Shown here: one piece after another, positions 1-7,734 of the stretch
Layout: every line of letters starts with the position of its first letter
Position numbering within the stretch: position 1 is the stretch's first letter
NCBI GenBank assembly: GCA_027943245.1
Contig: JANDJZ010001743.1
Span: 1-12,962, forward strand
DNA length: 12,962 nt
Origin: Acanthamoeba sp. SK_2022b
Lineage: Eukaryota; Discosea; Longamoebia; Acanthamoebidae
Direction of reading: 5' to 3'
Position numbers and translations under genes: made by a program
The notes under the pieces: model-generated
The model's database searches: none
The model's input: the letters and a program-made list of their open reading frames with translations, nothing else
What the model was told of the DNA's origin: nothing

Positions 1-1047
1 TACACCTTCGAGCGCCGCCGCTCCATCGTCGAGGCGGGCGGCTTCTCGCGCGAGGCCTGGGGCGAGCTGGCCGAACTGGGCCTGACGGCACTGACCGTGC
101 CCGAGGAGCACGGCGGCCTGGGCCAGGGCGCCACCGACGTGATGGTGGTGATGGAAGAGCTGGGCCGCGGCCTGGTGATGGAGCCGCTGGCACAGGCCTT
201 CGTGGCATCCAGCGTGCTCGGCCAGCATGCCGACGCCTCCGTGGCCGGCCAGTGGCTGCCGCGCGTGGCCAGCGGCGAGGCCCTGGTCGTGCTGGCACAC
301 CAGGAGCGCCAGGCCCGTTACCGGCTCGACGTCTGCGCGGCCACGGCCGGCAAGAGCGGCGGCGGCTACACGGTGGATGCCACCAAGAGCGTGGTGCCCG
401 CAGGCGACGCGGCCGATGCCTTCCTGGTGCCGGCCCAGCTGGACGGCAAGATCGCCCTCTTCCTGGTGGAGCGCGGCGCCAGCGGCGTCAGCACCCAGGG
501 CTACCGGACCCAGGATGGCAGCCGCGCCGCCGAGCTGCGCTGCCAGGCGGCCCCCGCCACGCTGGTGACGACCGATGGCCTGGCCGCCCTGACACTGGCC
601 CAGGACGTGGCCAACGCCGCCCTGTGCGCCGAAGGCGTGGGCGCCATGGAGCAGACACTGAAGCTCACCACCGAGTACATGAACCAGCGCAAGCAGTTCA
701 ACACGGTGATCGCCAGCTTCCAGGCCCTGCGCCACCGCGTGGCGGACATGAAGATGCAGCTGGAGCTGGCCCGCTCCATGAGCTACTACGCCAGCCTCAA
801 GATGAACACGCCCGAGGCGGAGCGCCACGTGGCCATCGCCCGCGCCAAGGTCCAGCTGGGCCAGTCGCTGCGCTATGTGGGTCAGCAGTCGGTGCAGTTG
901 CACGGCGGCATCGGCGTGACTGACGAGTACGCAGGCAGCCACTACTTCAAGCGCCTGACGCAGATGGAGATGACGGGTGGGGACACGCTGCACCATCTGG
1001 GCATCGTGTCCGGGAAGATGCAGGACACGGCCGGCGTGTTTGCCTGA
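1..1047 (+). CDS. Acyl-CoA dehydrogenase, pimeloyl-CoA dehydrogenase small-subunit type (5' end outside window)
   Basis: The frame is open from base 1 and ends at TGA 1045-1047. The 348 visible codons match an acyl-CoA dehydrogenase missing about 25-35 N-terminal residues (family length about 380). Visible family marks are the N-terminal helical segment ending VPEEHGGLGQG, the EELGRGLVMEP stretch, the C-terminal helical-domain motif with NQRKQFNTVIASFQALRHR, and the QLHGGIGVTDEY flavin/substrate segment. Such enzymes use FAD to introduce an alpha-beta double bond into acyl-CoA thioesters and pass electrons to ETF. The overall pattern resembles the small subunit of pimeloyl-CoA dehydrogenase (PimD-like), which works with a large subunit; a partner gene would lie upstream, outside the window. 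Near the C-terminus, where MCAD-type enzymes carry the catalytic Glu in an EGT motif, this protein reads TGGDT, so the usual base seems absent. Family confident, substrate uncertain. The gene is followed by an intrinsic terminator. Confidence 0.9.
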   Translation, partial: YTFERRRSIVEAGGFSREAWGELAELGLTALTVPEEHGGLGQGATDVMVVMEELGRGLVMEPLAQAFVASSVLGQHADASVAGQWLPRVASGEALVVLAHQERQARYRLDVCAATAGKSGGGYTVDATKSVVPAGDAADAFLVPAQLDGKIALFLVERGASGVSTQGYRTQDGSRAAELRCQAAPATLVTTDGLAALTLAQDVANAALCAEGVGAMEQTLKLTTEYMNQRKQFNTVIASFQALRHRVADMKMQLELARSMSYYASLKMNTPEAERHVAIARAKVQLGQSLRYVGQQSVQLHGGIGVTDEYAGSHYFKRLTQMEMTGGDTLHHLGIVSGKMQDTAGVFA

Positions 1048-1075
1048 GCCTCGGGTCCCGCTTCAGACCACAAGT

Positions 1076-1101
1076 CCCCGCAGGAAACTGCGGGGCTTTT
1101 T
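1076..1101 (+). terminator. Intrinsic terminator after the acyl-CoA dehydrogenase gene
   Basis: A perfect 8-bp stem, CCCCGCAG (1076-1083) with CTGCGGGG (1088-1095), closes a GAAA tetraloop and is followed by C and five T (1097-1101). It starts 29 bp after the stop codon. There is no T tract on the minus-strand side, so it appears to serve only the plus-strand gene. Confidence 0.9.
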
Positions 1102-1149
1102 CATGGGCTTTTCATGGGCCTTTGCTTTTTCCCATGCTTGCCCGCCGCC

Positions 1150-2097
1150 TCAGGTCAGCCTGTAGCCCTCGGGCCTGAGCGGCGCGGGCAGATCCGTCTC
1201 GCCCAGCGTGCGGCCCAGGCTGATCTCGATGGAGCGGCAGATGGTGTCCAGCGGCAGGTCGTTGCTCTCCAGGCCAAAGGGCTCTTCGAGTTCATCGCCA
1301 AGGGCGTCGAGCCCATAGAAGGTGTAGGCCACGATGGCCACGACAAAGGGCGTCATGAACCCGGTCGTGTCCACCAGGCCGAACGGCAGCAGAAAGCAGT
1401 ACATATAGGCCGTACGGTGCAGCAGCAGCGCATACGAGAACGGCATGGGCGTGTTGCGAATGCGCTCGCACGAGGCGGCAGCGGCCGTCATGCGCGTGAA
1501 GGTCTTGTCCATGGACGCGGCCAGACAGGGCTCCATCTCGCCACGGCGCACACACTGCGCCAGGTCATGCCCCATGGACATCATCAGTGCGTCGCAGCGC
1601 TGCTCCAGCGGCAGGGCCTGGATTTGGCGCCATTCCCTGTCCACGAGCCAGCGGCCGGCTTCGGCATCGTCGTGCAGGCCCCGCAGCTGGGACCGCAGCA
1701 AATGCGCGAAGGCAACAGCCCGGTGCACCATGCGCACGCGCACGTCGCTGTCGCGGCGCCGGGGATCGGGCACCGTGTCCAGCGCAATCAGGCTCTGGCA
1801 CTGGCGCGCCAGCGTGCGCGCGCAGATCACCATCTCTCCCCAGAGCTTGCGCCCTTCCCAGTAGCGGTCGTAGGCGGTGTTGTTGCGAAACCCCAGGAAG
1901 ATGGCCAGCGGCAGGCCGATCAGCGTGAAGGGGATGGGCGTCACCGTGATCTTCACGTCGAAGAGATTGCCATGCACCAGGGTGATGATGGCGGCAAACA
2001 CGATGTTCACGAGCAGCGTGACCTGGATGCGCTGGAGCACCGAGCCCCGCAAAATCAGAAACAGCCTGAGGCCGGCGGGGCGATCACGGACGATCAT
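1150..2097 (-). CDS. Bestrophin family ion channel (UPF0187/YneE-like)
   Basis: A 315-residue protein of the bacterial bestrophin family, a pentameric inner-membrane channel; bacterial members studied are cation-selective, while animal ones conduct chloride. Family hallmarks are in order: hydrophobic segments at about 25-42 and 52-70, then FLGFRNNTAYDRYWEGRKLWG (68-88), the signature that follows the pore-lining helix; a polar cytoplasmic helical region (about 90-205); CERIRNTPMPFSYALLLHR (210-228); two hydrophobic segments at about 229-262; and GDELEEPFGLESNDLPLD (267-284), the conserved acidic C-terminal block. The length is typical and no key motif is missing. The ATG at 2095-2097 is the first start in frame, and the mature family pattern begins directly after it; no strong Shine-Dalgarno is visible. 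The gene stands alone as a transcription unit: a strong terminator separates it from the upstream IPTL-CTERM gene, and it converges on the acyl-CoA dehydrogenase gene. The physiological ion and role are unknown. Confidence 0.93.
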   Translation of the reverse strand: MIVRDRPAGLRLFLILRGSVLQRIQVTLLVNIVFAAIITLVHGNLFDVKITVTPIPFTLIGLPLAIFLGFRNNTAYDRYWEGRKLWGEMVICARTLARQCQSLIALDTVPDPRRRDSDVRVRMVHRAVAFAHLLRSQLRGLHDDAEAGRWLVDREWRQIQALPLEQRCDALMMSMGHDLAQCVRRGEMEPCLAASMDKTFTRMTAAAASCERIRNTPMPFSYALLLHRTAYMYCFLLPFGLVDTTGFMTPFVVAIVAYTFYGLDALGDELEEPFGLESNDLPLDTICRSIEISLGRTLGETDLPAPLRPEGYRLT

Positions 2098-2120
2098 GGG
2101 GCAAATGCTAGGTATAAACC

Positions 2121-2149
2121 CTTATTCGATCACATATTGAGCATGTCAA
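2121..2149 (-). promoter_or_regulatory. Possible sigma70 promoter for the bestrophin gene
   Basis: On the minus strand a perfect TTGACA (2149-2144) is followed after 17 bp by AATAAG (2126-2121), a poor -10. It lies in an AT-rich patch between the upstream gene's terminator and the bestrophin start, where a promoter is needed. The -10 match is weak, so this is tentative. Confidence 0.3.
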
Positions 2150-2173
2150 TGGGCTGCGGCCATGCTCCGAACC

Positions 2174-2199
2174 AAAAAAAAGGCGCCCCGAAGGGCGCC
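2174..2199 (-). terminator. Intrinsic terminator after the IPTL-CTERM gene
   Basis: On the minus strand a perfect 7-bp stem, GGCGCCC (complementary strand 2182-2188) paired with GGGCGCC (2193-2199), closes a 4-nt TTCG loop. It is followed by eight T (A run 2174-2181 on the plus strand). It begins 23 bp beyond the stop of the 2222-4687 gene, which makes that gene and the bestrophin gene separate transcription units. Confidence 0.93.
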
Positions 2200-2221
2200 C
2201 TGCGTCACGACCGGTTGCCGG

Positions 2222-4687
2222 TCACAGCGCGTTGAAGCGGCGGCGGCGCACCATGCCCCAACCCATGATGCCCATCAAGCCGGACATCAGGATCAGGCCC
2301 CATTCGGAGAGGGTGGGGATGGAGGCGGGCGATACGGCCACGGCCACCGCGCGGGAAGCCGTGTTGTTGGCCGGGTTGGCATCTCCGGTCGCACCGGTAC
2401 TGCCCGTCAGTGCCACCGCCCCCACGGAGCTGGGCGTTCCGCTGACCGTGCAGGTCACGCTGGCGCCCGCAGGCACGGCATCCCCTGCGGACCAGGCTGC
2501 ATTGGAGGGGCTGATGCGGCAAGCGCCCTGGCTGACGCCAGGCGGCAGTCCCGTGACTGCGCACGAGGTGCCTGCCGATGCATCGGCCGAGCCCTGGTTC
2601 TTGCAGACAAAACGGCCGCTGTAGGGCGTGCCGGCAGTGAACGCGGTCGGCAGGCCGCTCAGATCGACGCCCATGTCGGGCACTGCAACGGTGGACACAT
2701 TCATGGTCGCGGTGTTGTTTGCCGCATTCGAATCATCCGTTGCGCCCGTGGTGCCCGTGACCGTGGACGAACCTGCGGCCGTGGGCGTACCGCTCACCTG
2801 GCAGGTGACCGTGGCTCCCACCGGCACCGCATTGCCCGCCACCCACGCGGCATTGCCGGGGCTGATGGAGCATGCGCCTTGTGTCACGCCAGCCGGCAGG
2901 CCGGAGACGGCGCAGGAGGTGCCGCTCACGGCGTTGGCCAGGCCCTGGTTGCTGCAGGTGAAGCTGCCGCTATAGGGAATGTTCAGCGGCGAGGTGGGGG
3001 GCAGTCCGCTCAGATTGACCTGCATGTCCGGCGCTGTGGTGACCGCGATGTTCGACGTGGTCGTGTTGTTGCCCGGGGTCAGGTCGTTGTCGCCGCCCGT
3101 GGTCACCGTGACCGTCGAGCTGCCGCCTGGACCCGTCGGTGTGCCGGAGACCTGGCAGACCACCGTCTTGCCCGCAGGCACCACGGCGGGCTGCATCCAG
3201 GCCGCGCCGTCTATCGTGCATTGGCCTGCCGTCACGCCAGGAGGCAGACCGGAGGCATCGCAGATAGCCTGGCCTGCGCTGGCTGCACCATCGTTCTTGC
3301 AGGAGAAGCTGCCGGTGTAGGGGACGCCGACCACGGCGGTGGGCGGGAGTCCGGAGACATCAGGCACCATGTCGCTGCTCGCCGCGGGAGCCAGCAATTG
3401 GGTCTGCACCATGGCACCGAGCAGGGTCGAGGTCAGGTCGCCTCCGATGGTGTAGTTGCCGTTGTTGATCTGGTCTGACGGCGTGCCCGCAGGAACCTTC
3501 ACGGTCATCGTGAACGTGCCCGACTGCCCGGGAGCCAGGGTCCCAAAGTCGCACTGGGCAGGATCTGAACTGCCCACGGCCGGGGCCGTGCAAGCGCCGC
3601 CGTCGCCGGCCAGCGACACGAACGTGGTCGGACTGATGCCCGCATCCGTGCCCACGGGCATGGCGGGCGTGACCTTCACGTTGTTCACCGGGGTGCTGCC
3701 GTTGTTCGTATAGGTGTAGGTGTAGGTGATCTCCGTGCCGTCCGCCTTGGGCGCGCTGACAGGCCCGGACGCGCTGATCCACAGGGTCTTGGGCAGGGTC
3801 GTGCCGAAGTTGTCAACGTACAGATGGCCTGCGTGGCCACCGGCACTGCAGGCCGAGGCCACGGCCTGCAGCCTGACCTTGTCGCCTACCCGCAGGTAGG
3901 CATTGCCAGGAGCGACATCGTAGGCCTGGGGGTCGGTGTAGTTCTGGATGGCACCGCCCTTGTCGGTAAAGGTCTTCCAGGGTGCTCCCGGCTCGCCGCC
4001 GTAGTGGTATTTGAAGAACAACTCCTGGGGTGAGCCCGTCAGATCCGTGGAGGTCTGGGCGTCATAGGTCTTGACCAGCGAGATGGCAAAGTAGGGGCGA
4101 TCCTCGCCTCCGTGATTGCTGGCGTACTCAAGCACGGGCGCCGCGACAAATCGGATGTGGATCTTGCCGTCCTGGTCGATGTCATCTGCAGTCAGCGTCA
4201 CTTCCTGGGTGATGGAACTTGCCGTATTGACCTGCTGGGTCCAGCCGGCGAGTCCCCCCGTGACCTTGCTGGACCGAGGTATCACGTTGCTGGCTGGGGT
4301 AGCGCTGTTCGCCTTGAGGTTGATGCGGGCAGAGTGGGAGCCTGCCAAAGTCAGTTTGAGGGCGGACTGGCCGGCGTCACCCCGGAACAGGACTTCGTCT
4401 GCAGCGCCTTCCGAGCCGCTGGCGATTTCGACCAGATGGGACTTGGTGCCAGGTGGCTGTAGGCGCAACTCGCTCAAGCGCTTCGGATTGGCCTGGGTGC
4501 CATTGTTGGTCCATGCCTGGGGGGTCCAGCCAGTCAGGTCCCCTGCCTCGAAGTCCCCATTCAGAAATGCCGCCTGCGCAACTGCACCCACCATTGCCAG
4601 GGTGCCGGCTGCAACCAGACTTCTGGCCTGCCTCCAGGCCTTCATGCGCGGCCCTGTGGGCCGGATATGCAAACTCTGTCTCGCCAT
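2222..4687 (-). CDS. Secreted surface protein with DUF11-like domain, three Cys-rich repeats and IPTL-CTERM sorting signal
   Basis: 821 residues. A signal peptide is visible: basic residues around 16-22, a hydrophobic core at about 24-37, and AQA/AF as the likely cleavage site near 39. The N-terminal domain (about 41-300) starts NGDFEAGDLTGWT and ends with HLYVDNFGTTLP, a pattern of extracellular beta-sandwich modules in PEP-CTERM-type proteins. Residues about 317-433 resemble a DUF11/adhesin-like beta domain (TYTYTNNGSTPVNNVKV, GTFTMTVKVP). Three tandem repeats of about 115 residues follow (439-786). The C-terminus is IPTLSEWG (790-797), a hydrophobic helix (about 798-813) and RRRR (814-817). 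This is the IPTL-CTERM signal, read by exosortase H (XrtH) and analogous to PEP-CTERM, so the protein is probably processed at the inner membrane and exported to the surface or matrix. No catalytic motif was seen; adhesive or matrix function is inferred. An alternative ATG at residue 15 (4643-4645) would also give a signal peptide, but the longer start has the better Shine-Dalgarno. The gene lies 197 bp downstream of the response regulator, on the same strand. Confidence 0.9.
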   Translation of the reverse strand: MARQSLHIRPTGPRMKAWRQARSLVAAGTLAMVGAVAQAAFLNGDFEAGDLTGWTPQAWTNNGTQANPKRLSELRLQPPGTKSHLVEIASGSEGAADEVLFRGDAGQSALKLTLAGSHSARINLKANSATPASNVIPRSSKVTGGLAGWTQQVNTASSITQEVTLTADDIDQDGKIHIRFVAAPVLEYASNHGGEDRPYFAISLVKTYDAQTSTDLTGSPQELFFKYHYGGEPGAPWKTFTDKGGAIQNYTDPQAYDVAPGNAYLRVGDKVRLQAVASACSAGGHAGHLYVDNFGTTLPKTLWISASGPVSAPKADGTEITYTYTYTNNGSTPVNNVKVTPAMPVGTDAGISPTTFVSLAGDGGACTAPAVGSSDPAQCDFGTLAPGQSGTFTMTVKVPAGTPSDQINNGNYTIGGDLTSTLLGAMVQTQLLAPAASSDMVPDVSGLPPTAVVGVPYTGSFSCKNDGAASAGQAICDASGLPPGVTAGQCTIDGAAWMQPAVVPAGKTVVCQVSGTPTGPGGSSTVTVTTGGDNDLTPGNNTTTSNIAVTTAPDMQVNLSGLPPTSPLNIPYSGSFTCSNQGLANAVSGTSCAVSGLPAGVTQGACSISPGNAAWVAGNAVPVGATVTCQVSGTPTAAGSSTVTGTTGATDDSNAANNTATMNVSTVAVPDMGVDLSGLPTAFTAGTPYSGRFVCKNQGSADASAGTSCAVTGLPPGVSQGACRISPSNAAWSAGDAVPAGASVTCTVSGTPSSVGAVALTGSTGATGDANPANNTASRAVAVAVSPASIPTLSEWGLILMSGLMGIMGWGMVRRRRFNAL
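2330..3373 (-). repeat. Three tandem protein repeats of about 115 residues within the IPTL-CTERM protein
   Basis: The repeats are roughly residues 439-552, 553-669 and 670-786. Each carries a SGLPP start, a PYxGxFxC segment, a SGLPxGVxxGxC segment, AAW, VPxGxxVxCxVSGTP, and an N-rich end (PGNNT, AANNT, PANNT). Four cysteines recur in each: 463/476/490/511, 578/592/606/629 and 695/709/723/746. Spacings are 13-14, 14 and 21-23 residues, suggesting two conserved disulfides per repeat. Repeats 2 and 3 are closer to each other than to repeat 1. Confidence 0.85.
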
Positions 4688-4693
4688 ACCATT

Positions 4694-4699
4694 CCTCTC
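4694..4699 (-). promoter_or_regulatory. Ribosome binding site of the IPTL-CTERM gene
   Basis: GAGAGG on the minus strand lies 6 nt before the ATG at 4685-4687. The alternative ATG 14 codons downstream has no comparable site, which favours the longer start. Confidence 0.6.
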
Positions 4700-4884
4700 T
4701 TGATGTGTGTTTGATCACGGTTGAAAACTCCGACGGCCCACGCCGCCCGCCTGCGCACGCCGCCAGCACCAAGCCGCCCAAGCACGCGCACGCGCTTTTG
4801 CAGCAAAAAAATGGGCGAACGAATCCCTTCCGCATGCCCGGACGGCTGCGGTTCAAAAAGCTGAAATGGAGAAGAAAAAGGCGC

Positions 4885-5586
4885 CTAAGGCACGAACACC
4901 AGCCCTCGGCCGAACACGGCCCTCACCGGCAGGGCCAGCCCGGAGATATCCAGGGTCTTGCGGCGAAGCCGCGTCAGCTGCGATTCGATGCGGTGAAAAC
5001 CGTCATCCACATCGGCATAGCCCATGGCCTCGATCAGGGTCTGCTTGGACACCATGGTCCCGGGGGTGGCCATCAGGCAGCCGAGCAATTCCAGCTCGCG
5101 GCTGGTCAGGGCAATGATCTGGTGGTTGGGTGCGACCATGCAGGCCGACAGGGGGTCAAGGCGCCAGGTCAGGAATGGGGCGGACGCCCTGCCCGGCTGA
5201 CCGGTGTTGCGGCGAAGCTGGGAGCGGATGCCGGCCACCAGCTCGTTCATGTCGGTGGGCTTGACGAAGTACTGCAGCGCGCCGGCATTGAGGCCGGCAA
5301 TGCGGCTGTCCAGATCGCCGCGTGCCGTGAGCACCACCACGGGGATCTCCTGCTCGGCCAGGCGCTTGACCAGGCTCAGCCCGTCCTCGCCGGGCAGACC
5401 CAGGTCGACGACGACCAGATCTGCCTTTTCGCGCAGTAGCTTTATGTAGAAGTCTTCTGCAGAATCCGTGCCCCAGGCATGCAGGCCAGACTTTGTTAAA
5501 AATCGACACACATTGATACGAATATCCTCGTCGTCCTCTACGACGGCGACGGTGAACTCGATCGATGGCTCTAGTGTCTGCTGCAT
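4885..5586 (-). CDS. OmpR-family two-component response regulator
   Basis: 233 residues with a receiver domain and a winged-helix DNA-binding domain. In the receiver, the acidic pair is in VVEDDED (15-21), the phospho-acceptor is D61 (LVVVDLGLPG), the switch Thr is T87 (VVVLTARG) and the conserved Lys is K109 (FVKP), so all catalytic positions are present. The C-terminal domain (about 140-233) shows the OmpR/PhoB pattern: LTSRELELLGCLMATPG, a helix with VSKQTLIEAMGY, the recognition helix FHRIESQLTRLRRK (197-210) and the wing RAVFGRGLVFVP. The ATG at 5584-5586 has only a weak upstream AGG. The gene is divergent from the two histidine kinases, with 51 bp between it and the first, and no other regulator is in the window, so it is the probable partner of both. 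No convincing intrinsic terminator follows its stop, although a short T-rich stretch does, so some read-through toward the IPTL-CTERM gene is possible. Its target genes cannot be told from sequence. Confidence 0.95.
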   Translation of the reverse strand: MQQTLEPSIEFTVAVVEDDEDIRINVCRFLTKSGLHAWGTDSAEDFYIKLLREKADLVVVDLGLPGEDGLSLVKRLAEQEIPVVVLTARGDLDSRIAGLNAGALQYFVKPTDMNELVAGIRSQLRRNTGQPGRASAPFLTWRLDPLSACMVAPNHQIIALTSRELELLGCLMATPGTMVSKQTLIEAMGYADVDDGFHRIESQLTRLRRKTLDISGLALPVRAVFGRGLVFVP

Positions 5587-5637
5587 GATGTTTGCCTATT
5601 GGTGCGCGGATTTTCATTGGGGTGAACGTCCGCCGCC

Positions 5638-7734
5638 ATGCACGAACACTCTCGAATGCTCACAGTTCAGAGAAACACACAAAAATTTACTTTTATTGCA
5701 TGGATCACGGTATCGCTCGGGCTGCTCGCATTTTTCGTGCTGAGCCCGGCAACCATATCTCCCCCTGACAAGGGACTGCGTCTGGGCAAGGACCTGCCGA
5801 TGCAGGTGCTTGCCGATGCGGGCCGCAGCATGACCATTGAACAGGTCGCGGCCCTGCCCGATGATGCCTTCGAAACCCGGCGCACGCCTCTGAACGAGGG
5901 CTATACCCGCCAGGCTTACTGGGTGAGGGTTGCCATGCCCGCCCTCGCACCCGCCAGTGCGCTGGCCGGCAATGATCCGCTGTGGCTGGAGATCACGCCC
6001 ACCTATCTGGACAGGGTCACGCTCTACCAGCAGGCGAATGGCCTGTGGCAGGCACGCGAAAGCGGCGACACGGTGCCCATGGCCCAGCGCATCCATGTGC
6101 GCCAGCTGGTGTTTCCACTGCGCGCCGGCCAGCCCTTTGTGCTGCGCATCGAGACCAGCAGCGCCATGCAGCTGTACGCCACGGTCTGGCGCAGCACGGG
6201 GCTGATGGCCTGGCTGTCCAGCGTGGAGTGGGCCTCGGGGGTGCACCAGGGCGTGAACCTGGTGCTGACCTTGCTGATCGCCGGCGCAGCCCTGGCCCTT
6301 CGCATGCGCAGCCTGATGGCCATGACGCTGCTGGCGTTCGTGGTTCTGACCCACAACGCCAATGTGCGCGGCTATGCCCAGCTGTGGCTGCCCGAGCCCT
6401 GGGCGCCGCATGCGGATATCTGGGTGAGCGTGGGCGTCTTCCTGCTGCCTGCCGCCTTTGCCTGGCAGGCACGCGAGACCTTGACGCGCGGAACGATCTG
6501 GCGCGGCATCGACCGCATGCTGGTGCTGCTGACCTTGGCGCCGCTGCTGGCCTTGCTCAGCATTCCCATGGGGCATTACACGCAATGGGCCTGGCTCGGA
6601 GTCAGCGTCCCCTGGATGGCCAGCATGCTGAGCGCTTTGGTGGCCTGGAAGAACCTGCTCCGGCAGGGCCCCAGCATCGTCAACCTGCTGGTGCTGATTC
6701 CCTACACGCTGCATGCGGTCATGGGCATCCACGTGGCTGCAGCGTTCACGGGGCTGGTGTCCTCCGACATCGAAGCCGGCATGTACTGGCAACTGGAATC
6801 GCTGCTGCTGTACATCCTCATCATCATTGCCGTGGGCGCCAGCCTGGTCGAGAAATTCCAGAACTCCATGGACAGGCAGGCGCAACTGGTGGATTCACTG
6901 GCCCGTTCCGAGCACGCGCTCGAAGGCCGGGTACGCACACGCACGGCCGAGCTGCTGCATGCACAGAACGCGCTGCAGGCCGCGCTGCACGGCGAACGCA
7001 CCCTGCGGCTGGAGCAGCGCCAGTTCTTCAACATGGTCAACCATGAATTCCGCACGCCGCTGGCCGTGGTGGACAGCGCGGCCACGGAGCAGTTGACCTT
7101 TCCGTCCACCGATATCGACTCCCAACTGGAGCGGGCCGCCCAGATCCGGCGTGCCTGCAGGCGCCTCACGGCCCTGATGGACAACTGCCTGGTCAGCGAC
7201 CGCCTGGACGCGCCTGCGTTCCGGCTGCAGCTCGACCGGGTTCCGGTGACGGACCTGATCGACGATGCCGTACAGCTCGTGCACTGGTCGCGCCGCCATC
7301 ATCTGAGGCTGGAGACTGCCGGCATCCCCGCCTCCTGGCAGTGCGATCCCACGCTGGTGCGCATCGCCCTGTCCAACCTCGTGGACAACGCCGTGAAATA
7401 CGCCCAGGCCGGCGAAATCGCCGTGTGTGCCCGCCTGGACAGGCAGGGCCGGCTGGAGCTCACCGTCAGCGACGAGGGCCCTGGCCTGGCGCCCGAGTTG
7501 GCGCAGCGCATCTTCGAGCTGCACGAGCGCGGAGAGCGCTCGGACCAGACCCGAGGCTTCGGCCTGGGCCTGTGGGTGGCCCGGCGCGTGGCCCAGATGC
7601 ATGGCGGCGATGTGCAGGTCACGCCAGCTGCGGGCGGAGGCACCTGCTTCACGCTGACGCTGCCCTGCAGCATTCCCGAAGACAGCGGCCTTGCCACAGC
7701 TGCAACACAGCCCGCCTCGCCATGCGTATCCTGA
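5638..7734 (+). CDS. Hybrid-free sensor histidine kinase with 7TMR-DISM sensor (first of tandem pair)
   Basis: 698 residues. An N-terminal membrane segment (about 18-38) precedes a periplasmic domain (about 47-190) of the 7TMR-DISMED2 type, a beta-jelly-roll-like fold proposed to bind carbohydrate-like ligands; motifs include DPLWLEITPTYLDRVTLY and VHVRQLVFPL-like strands. Seven hydrophobic segments follow (about 204-222, 226-240, 261-277, 293-310, 318-336, 348-370, 385-403), the 7TM-DISM module. A coiled-coil linker (about 408-462) leads to HisKA with H469 in NHEFRTPL, then the ATPase domain: N-box NLVDNAVKYA (580-589), G1 DEGPGL (612-617) and G2 GFGLGLWV (640-647). The protein should autophosphorylate on H469 and pass phosphate to the divergent regulator. 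The F-box reads IFELHERG, lacking the second aromatic seen in the paralogue (IFERFERG). The ATG at 5638 is the first start after an in-frame TGA (5623-5625); an alternative is ATG 5656. The stop overlaps the next kinase gene by 13 nt. Confidence 0.95.
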   Translation: MHEHSRMLTVQRNTQKFTFIAWITVSLGLLAFFVLSPATISPPDKGLRLGKDLPMQVLADAGRSMTIEQVAALPDDAFETRRTPLNEGYTRQAYWVRVAMPALAPASALAGNDPLWLEITPTYLDRVTLYQQANGLWQARESGDTVPMAQRIHVRQLVFPLRAGQPFVLRIETSSAMQLYATVWRSTGLMAWLSSVEWASGVHQGVNLVLTLLIAGAALALRMRSLMAMTLLAFVVLTHNANVRGYAQLWLPEPWAPHADIWVSVGVFLLPAAFAWQARETLTRGTIWRGIDRMLVLLTLAPLLALLSIPMGHYTQWAWLGVSVPWMASMLSALVAWKNLLRQGPSIVNLLVLIPYTLHAVMGIHVAAAFTGLVSSDIEAGMYWQLESLLLYILIIIAVGASLVEKFQNSMDRQAQLVDSLARSEHALEGRVRTRTAELLHAQNALQAALHGERTLRLEQRQFFNMVNHEFRTPLAVVDSAATEQLTFPSTDIDSQLERAAQIRRACRRLTALMDNCLVSDRLDAPAFRLQLDRVPVTDLIDDAVQLVHWSRRHHLRLETAGIPASWQCDPTLVRIALSNLVDNAVKYAQAGEIAVCARLDRQGRLELTVSDEGPGLAPELAQRIFELHERGERSDQTRGFGLGLWVARRVAQMHGGDVQVTPAAGGGTCFTLTLPCSIPEDSGLATAATQPASPCVS

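Noticed and set aside
1114..2235. Long open frame (373 codons) on the plus strand opposite the bestrophin gene
   Set aside because: The translation is rich in His, Gln, Gly and Arg with no domain pattern, typical of antisense GC-rich DNA. The minus strand has all bestrophin motifs.
2162..3478. 438-codon open frame on the plus strand opposite the surface-protein repeats
   Set aside because: The Arg/Gly/Ala-rich translation lacks structure. The opposite strand has the signal peptide, repeats and IPTL-CTERM tail, plus a matching terminator.
5614..6885. 423-codon minus-strand open frame across the first kinase, and a 462-codon one at 8289-9677 across the second
   Set aside because: Both are shadows of the kinase coding strands. 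They resemble each other only because the kinases are paralogous.
7341..7721. N-terminal extension of the second kinase frame
   Set aside because: This stretch encodes the ATPase domain of the first kinase in a different frame, and the membrane-anchor pattern of the second kinase begins at ATG 7722.
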